A stretch of DNA of 64,000 bases, taken from NCBI GenBank assembly GCA_950097015.1, contig CATNEN010000001.1:23688501-23752500 (forward strand), in the 5' to 3' direction. The translations under genes were made by a program, and so were the position numbers. Position 1 is the stretch's first letter. Each line of letters opens with the position of its first letter. Of this stretch, positions 58,138-64,000 are shown one piece after another. A model generated the notes under the pieces. That model was not told where the DNA came from, did not search any database, and saw only the letters and a program-made list of their open reading frames with translations. This stretch comes from Macrostomum hystrix. Its lineage: Eukaryota > Platyhelminthes > Macrostomidae.

Positions 58138-58625
58138 CTCCAGAGCCGTTCATATAGCATTACCTGTTTTTTATACCCAAACCATTCCGTTCCTAACTGA
58201 CTTACATATCATTGCGTGCGGTGCCTAGCAACATTTTTTTCGCTTGCGTACACCACTCTCGAAATGGTTCCGCTTTCAGGGTGAAAGCATACGGGACAAT
58301 ATTCACTAAAAGCAGACAGGCCGCAAGATACCTTCTGTTGCACAGTTCTGAGTGACTAATAAGTGTCACCTGGCATAAGAGCCATATGCCGATGCAATTT
58401 TTTTTAAGATCCTAAAAACTTTAGCTGCGCGGTAAATAAAGGCTTTTATGATGAGCCTATAGGCTTCAGCAGCAGCAGATGTGTGACCGACTTCACCAAC
58501 CAAAGTGAATGACGTACGACTGCACAGTACTGGACTAATGTGGGGTTCCATGTTTAGGGCTAAAAGTTACAAACAACGCGGGCGTAATGCAACGTATTAC
58601 AAACATATTACTGCCTGAAGATGTG
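58138..58625. other. spacer before the 16-bp array
   Basis: No supported gene. Confidence 0.4.
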
Positions 58626-58627
58626 AA

Positions 58628-61065
58628 AGTCCAAGAGAGATGAGACACGAAAGAGATGAGACACGAAAGAGTTAAGACACTGGAGAGTTGAGACACGGGA
58701 GAGATGAGACACGGGAGAGATGAGACACGGGAGAGATGAGACACGGGAGAGATGAGACACGGGAAAGATGAGACACGGGAGAGATGAGACACGGGAAAGA
58801 TGAGGCACGGGAGAGATGAGACACGGGAGAGATGAGACACGAGAGAGATGAGACACGAAAGAGTTAAGACACTGAAGAGTTGAGATACGGGAGAGATGAG
58901 ACACGGGAAAGATGAGGCACGGGAGAGATGAGACACGGGAGAGACGAGACACGGGAAAGATGAGGCACGGGAGAGATGAGACACGGGAGAGATGAGACAC
59001 GAGAGAGATGAGACACGAAAGAGTTAAGACACTGAAGAGTTGAGATACGGGAGAGATGAGACACTGGAGAGATAAGACAAGGGAGAGATGAGACACGGGA
59101 GAGATGAGACAATGGAGAGATGAGACACGGGAGAGATGAGACACGGGAAAGATGAGGCACGGGAGAGATGAGACACGGGAGAGATGAGACACGGGAAAGA
59201 TGAGGCACGGGAGAGATGAGACACGGGAGAGATGAGACACGAGAGAGATGAGACACGAAAGAGTTAAGACACTGAAGAGTTGAGATACGGGAGAGATGAG
59301 ACACGGGAGAGATGAGACACGGGAGAGATGAGACACGGGAGAAATGAGACACTGGAGAGATAAGACAAGGGAGAGATGAGACACGGGAGAGATGAGACAA
59401 TGGAGAGATGAGACAGTGGAGAGATAAGACAAGGGAGAGATGAGACACGAAAGAGTTAAGACACTGAAGAGTTGAGACACGGGAGAGATGAGACACGGGA
59501 GAGATGAGACACGGGAGAAATGAGACACGGGAGAGATGAGACACTGGAGAGATAAGACAAGGGAGAGATGAGACAGTGGAGAGATAAGACAAGGGAGAGA
59601 TGAGACACGGGAGAGATAAGACAAGGGAGAGATGAGACACGGGAGAGATGAGACACGGGAGAGATAAGACAAGGGAGAGATGAGACAATGGAGAGATGAG
59701 ACAGTGGAGAGATAAGACAAGGGAGAGATGAGACACGGGAGAGATAAGACACGGGAGAGATGAGACACTGGAGAGATGAGACACGGGAGAGATGAGACAC
59801 GGGAGAGATGAGACACTGGAGAGATGAGACACGGGAGAGATGAGACACGGGAGAAATGAGACAAGGGAGAGATAAGACAGGGAGAGATGAGACATGGGAG
59901 AGATGAGACAGGGGAGAGATGAGACATGGGAGAGATGAGACAGGGGAGAGATGAGACATGGGAGAGATGAGACAGGGGAGAGATGAGACAGGGGAGAGAT
60001 GAGACAGGGGAAAGATTATACACGGAAGAGATGAGACACCGGAGAGATGAGACAGGGGAGAGATGAGACAGGGGAGAGATGAGGCAGGCGAGAGATGAGA
60101 CAGGGGGGAGATGAGACACGGGAGAGATGAGACACGGGAGAGATGAGACACGGGAGAGATGAGACACGGGAGAGATGAGACACGGGAGAGATGAGACACT
60201 GGAGAGATGAGACACGGGAGAGATGAGACACGGGAGAAATGAGACACTGGAGAGATAAGACAAGGGAGAGATGAGACACGGAATAGATGAGACACGGGAG
60301 AGATGAGACACGGGAGAGATAAGACAAGGGAGAGATGAGACAATGGAGAGATGAGACAGTGGAGAGATAAGACAAGGGAGAGATGAGACACGGGAGAGAT
60401 AAGACACGGGAGAGATGAGACACGGGAGAGATGAGACACGGGAGAGATGAGACACGGGAGAGATGAGACACGGGAGAGATGAGACACGGGAGAGATGAGA
60501 CACTGGAGAGATGAGACACGGGAGAGATGAGACACGGGAGAAATGAGACACGGGAGAAATGAGACACTGGAGAGATAAGACAAGGGAGAGATGAGACAAT
60601 GGAGAGATGAGACACGGGAGAGATGAGACACGGGAGAAATGAGACACTGGAGAGATAAGACAAGGGAGAGATGAGGCACGGAATAGATGAGACACGGGAG
60701 AGATGAGACACGGGAGAGATAAGACAAGGGAGAGATGAGACAATGGAGAGATGAGACAGTGGAGAGATAAGACAAGGGAGAGATGAGACACGGGAGAGAT
60801 AAGACACGGGAGAGATGAGACACGGGAGAGATGAGACACGGGAGAGATGAGACACGGGAGAGATGAGACACGGGAGAGATGAGACACGGGAGAGATGAGA
60901 CACTGGAGAGATGAGACACGGGAGAGATGAGACACGGGAGAAATGAGACACGGGAGAAATGAGACACTGGAGAGATAAGACAAGGGAGAGATGAGACACG
61001 GAAGAGATGAGACACGGGAGAGATGAGACACGGGAGTGATCAGACGCGGGAGAGTTGAGACACGC
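58628..61065. repeat. 16-bp minisatellite, about 150 copies
   Basis: Units of GAGAGATGAGACACGG with frequent variants (CACTGGA, CAAGGGA, CAATGGA, AGGGGA). Blocks are copied at several scales: for example 60180-60470 resembles 60600-60880, and the GAAAGAGTTAAGACACTGAA cassette recurs at 58857, 59017, 59257 and 59450. The minus strand is open for 850 codons with a 16-residue period, an artefact of the unit. Confidence 0.95.
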
Positions 61066-62089
61066 AATATCTGTCCCAAAAGCCGGAGTTTAACTATTTC
61101 CGTAAAGCACAAACGAAATGTGAATGGAATTTCGGTGTAAAGTTTCTGCAGCAATGACATTTGGGCTCAAAACTGCTCGCAGAAGCGGATTGCCCATTAG
61201 GTACACAAGTCTTCCTGATTGCCCAACAATTTTCAGGGCCTTTCACACGCCTACCGCAACTGTTGTTGATCCAACAATTAAGTCCAAGCCAAAGGTGTAA
61301 AAAATCTAGACGGTCGAACAGAAAAAACTTTCAACTTTAACTGCCTAACAGCATCAGCTTGACAAGCGCCGAACGCGATTTCTAGAGAGCAAAAGCGACT
61401 ATCGAGTTTCGCGCACAAGTCTTTGGGAAATCTCTCCTTGCACATCCCCCATGCAGATACAGCCAAGCAGGATCCAGAACTGGGGATCACGGCTTGGCCA
61501 TCGGCCATCATTAGCGCAGCAGGAGGTCTGGGGTCAGAGAAGCTCCAAGGAGAGCCTCTCACTTTCACTTTCAAGCGAGCCGCAAAGAAAAGCAAAAATG
61601 AGAGGCGAAAAGGCGCTAAAGAATGTTGGCAGATCTTGGAGGACGCCGCTATTAGTCGGACTAGCACCTGACCGGCTCTTTAGCCTAATAACTGGCATCG
61701 CAAGCTTGATAGGCCCATCCGGATGGGATTTGTGGATCCTTACGAGGATAAATGGCGTATGGGGATAACCTAGACAGGGCTTGACCTCCGGTACCAAAAC
61801 CTCTCCTGTCGATTACACCTCCTGCATGTTTGGGAATTAAAACTATAGGGATCATTTTTATGTAGGGACTTAAGAGGCCGCTGAAGGTAAGTCTAAGATT
61901 AAAAAAGCTATGAGAATTTTTGGTTGAAATACAGTAGTAGACTCCTTTCGTAGGTTTAAAGTTATAAAACCCCAATATACTGAATGATACCCATGCTGAC
62001 GACACATCAGCATGGTCGTCGTGATGACACTAAAAAAATATGAAACAGCAGGACGACACAATCAGATAATTACACCCCAAGACGATAAC
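61066..62089. other. spacer between arrays
   Basis: Overlapping short frames on both strands near 61280-61770 have no homology I recognise and no splice context. None is called. Confidence 0.4.
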
Positions 62090-62426
62090 AGCGTTAGAAA
62101 ATGACACCCTTAGACGGTAACACCCTAGACGATAACATTATTAGATAATTACAACCCTAGACGATAACACTATTAGATAATTACAACCCTAGACGATAAC
62201 ACTATTAGATAATTACAACCCTAGACGATAACACCATTATATAATTACAACCCTAGACGATAACACCATTATATAATTACAACCCTAGACGATAACACCA
62301 TTAGATAATTACAACCCTAGACGATAACACCATTAGATAATTACAACCCTAGACGATAACACTATTAGATAATTACAACCCTAGACGATAACACCATTAG
62401 ATAATTACAACCCTAGACGATAACTC
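62090..62426. repeat. 32-bp minisatellite, left part
   Basis: About ten units of ATTACAACCCTAGACGATAA plus CACCATTAGATA. The array is interrupted at 62427 and resumes at 62711 in perfect register. Confidence 0.95.
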
Positions 62427-62710
62427 TGTAAGCTGAATAACACTAGTCAGGTCATGTTAGCTGACAAACGAACCGTTGAGGGCCAGAGCCAAAGCTTTCG
62501 ATCTATTTATTATGCACACACTGGTCGATGAATGTACATTGATTATTGAAACGATTTGATAGGTTGAGGGCTAAAACATGCACTGACACGCAGGTGCATA
62601 TGCGGTGAGTAAACACTGCTAAAGTGAGAGAGCGCACGAGAGAAAGGGAGTTAGATAACATAGAAAGTAAACGAGGTCTAAAGCATAAAAGTGCAACCGC
62701 AAACCCAACG
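62427..62710. mobile_element. 284-bp insertion inside the 32-bp array
   Basis: AACTC flanks it on both sides (62422-62426 and 62711-62715), and removing one copy plus the insert restores the array unit in register. It is therefore a real insertion with a 5-bp target duplication. Its left end starts TGTAAG, as does the LTR at 63140 on the other strand. AATAAA on the minus strand is at about 62507-62512. A solo LTR or small non-autonomous element is likely; the right end is not a canonical CA. Confidence 0.65.
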
Positions 62711-62941
62711 AACTCCATTATATAATTACAACCCTAGACGATAACACCATTATATAATTACAACCCTAGACGATAACACCATTATATAATTACAACCCTA
62801 GACGATAACACCATTATATAATTACAACCCCAGACGATAACACCATTATATAATTACAACCCTAGACGATAACACCATTATATAATACAACCCTAGACGA
62901 TAATACCATTTGATTATTACAACCCTAGACGATAACACCAT
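62711..62941. repeat. 32-bp minisatellite, right part
   Basis: Seven more units, mostly with the ATTATATAATTAC variant, ending where the retrotransposon LTR begins. Confidence 0.95.
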
Positions 62942-63140
62942 GAGACTATGAAAGCCAAGCTAATGTAAACTAGGTCAGAAGGCGAGACTTGCGCGAGAAC
63001 CGAGAAAACACGAGGTGACTAAAGCCTCAAGTGAGCGACTTTATATTTGGCTATGTACACCAGAGAATGTACATCGCATTGCACAATTTACGAAGCCAAC
63101 TTACGACGCGATGCGAGAATGAATCACCGCACACCTTACA
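62941..63140 (-). mobile_element. 3' LTR of a Ty3/gypsy retrotransposon
   Basis: On the minus strand it starts TGTAAGG at 63140 and ends TCTCA at 62941, a 200-bp TG...CA unit. It directly follows a purine-rich tract (AGGGATGGAGTGA, 63155-63141) that would serve as the polypurine tract. A TATA-like AATATAAA is at 63041-63048. It abuts the satellite. The 5' LTR is outside the window. Confidence 0.6.
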
Positions 63141-63250
63141 TCACTCCATCCCTAAATTGAGGACATTAAAACAAAAAAATAAACAAATATTTTAGGCAGC
63201 TTAAAATGATGCACTACAAGCTTTATAAGAACAAAAAAATAGTTAGCAGC

Positions 63251-64000
63251 TCAAAATTGCGCGACAAAAAAATCTGGCTGCCTCCGAGTCCGATTCGAGC
63301 GTCTGGGCCCAGCAGGCGCCGGTTCGTCCAGCAGCTCCTGCCAGGTCTCACGCGGGTCGGCAGCCGGACTGGGCGGCCGGTCGCTCTCTGCAGCGGGTGG
63401 GTCGGCGGCGGGCTGCGGGACAGCGGGCTGCGGCCGCCTCGCCACGAACGCTTTCAGCCGGTCGTGGTGCACCACCGAGCTCCGCCTCCGCCCGGTGGGC
63501 TTGGAGATCCGGTAGGTGACTGGGCCCAGCTTCTCGAGCACTCGGTACGGCCCCAACCACCGCCGGCGGAGCGCCTTGGACTGGCCCTTCTGCACCGCCG
63601 GGTTGTTGAGCATCACCAGCTGGCCGACTTGGAACGGAGTGAAGTGCTGGCGCTTGTCGTACTGCTGCTTCCGCGACCGCTGCGTCGACTGCAGGCGCTG
63701 CCGCACTAGCTGCAGGCCGGCGCGGGCGTCCGCCAGCGCGTCCGTGACGACCGGCCTCTCACCGGCGGCGGGCAGGCTGAGCTCGGCTGGGATCCGGGGG
63801 TCGCGGCCGTGCAGCACCGCGTACGGTGACCGCTTGGTGGTGCTGTGGACCGACGAGTTGTACGCCCAGATGACGTACGGCAGGAAAGCCGCCCACCTGT
63901 CCTGCTGCTCCATGCAGTAGGCCGCCAGCATGTCGCCCAGAGTCCGGTTGAATCGCTCGACCACCGGATTGCCGCTGGGGTGGAATGGTGTCGTCCTGGT
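63251..64000 (-). CDS. Ty3/gypsy integrase C-terminal region (partial)
   Basis: The frame is open from the window edge to a TGA at 63251-63253, about 249 residues. It begins with the end of the integrase catalytic core: TPFHPSGNPVVERFNRTL, whose Glu is the third residue of the D,D35E triad. A zinc-independent C-terminal region follows with the GPYRVLEKLGPVTYRI motif typical of the Ty3/gypsy GPY/F module. A Pro/Ala-rich tail and a basic SNRTRRQPDFF end follow. The upstream parts (gag, protease, RT, RNase H) lie beyond 64000. No frameshift is visible here, so the copy may be young. Composition is much more GC-rich than the flank. Confidence 0.92.
   Translation of the reverse strand, partial: TRTTPFHPSGNPVVERFNRTLGDMLAAYCMEQQDRWAAFLPYVIWAYNSSVHSTTKRSPYAVLHGRDPRIPAELSLPAAGERPVVTDALADARAGLQLVRQRLQSTQRSRKQQYDKRQHFTPFQVGQLVMLNNPAVQKGQSKALRRRWLGPYRVLEKLGPVTYRISKPTGRRRSSVVHHDRLKAFVARRPQPAVPQPAADPPAAESDRPPSPAADPRETWQELLDEPAPAGPRRSNRTRRQPDFFVAQF

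Noticed and set aside
58608-61160. An 850-residue minus-strand protein
   Set aside because: It is a 16-bp minisatellite without stop codons; period-16 residues arise because all three frames cycle.
61278-61797. Small proteins on both strands
   Set aside because: Mutually overlapping frames with no motif, start context or bias.

Overview
The window is metazoan nuclear DNA. Genes are split by GT-AG introns with strong GTGAG donors. There is an ARF-family GTPase, a HEAT-repeat protein, a leucine-rich-repeat membrane protein, intron-encoded C/D snoRNAs, tRNA-derived SINEs and the 3' end of a Ty3/gypsy retrotransposon. Coding exons are GC-rich, non-coding DNA is AT-rich, and more than a quarter of the window is tandem minisatellite. 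A repeat-rich lophotrochozoan such as a flatworm would fit, but the species is an inference and is not proven here.

Layout. 0.2-2.1 kb and 2.9-3.3 kb: minisatellites. 4.6-5.16 kb (-): an intact uninterrupted ARF1-like GTPase. 5.3-6.5 kb: a 32-bp array. 6.5-15.7 kb (-): two neighbouring non-coding snoRNA host genes. The downstream one is a complete four-exon gene carrying three snoRNAs. The upstream one has at least 22 small exons and about 20 C/D snoRNAs, generally one per intron, in four sequence families (A-D). 16.4-26.8 kb (+): an 11-exon gene for a 1250-residue HEAT-repeat protein, probably HEATR4-like. I reconstructed every junction and the phases agree throughout. 28.3-48.9 kb: mostly a series of unrelated minisatellites with no convincing gene. 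49.0-51.6 kb (+): a three-exon LRR single-pass membrane protein of 559 residues. 51.9-62.9 kb: more arrays plus SINE copies. 62.4-64.0 kb: an insertion inside a satellite, then the 3' LTR and integrase end of a Ty3/gypsy element on the minus strand, running off the window.

How it works together. The snoRNA locus is the most informative system. Four families of guide RNAs sit about 75-105 nt upstream of consecutive 3' splice sites in transcripts with no evident protein. Families A and C have good complementarity to universally conserved 28S and 18S rRNA sequences. A block of roughly 0.8 kb holding four snoRNAs and several exons has been duplicated in tandem. In the two large protein genes some introns consist almost wholly of minisatellite from just after the donor to just before the acceptor. 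All three protein genes have an AG splice acceptor 0-5 nt before the ATG, which suggests either 5'UTR introns or spliced-leader trans-splicing.
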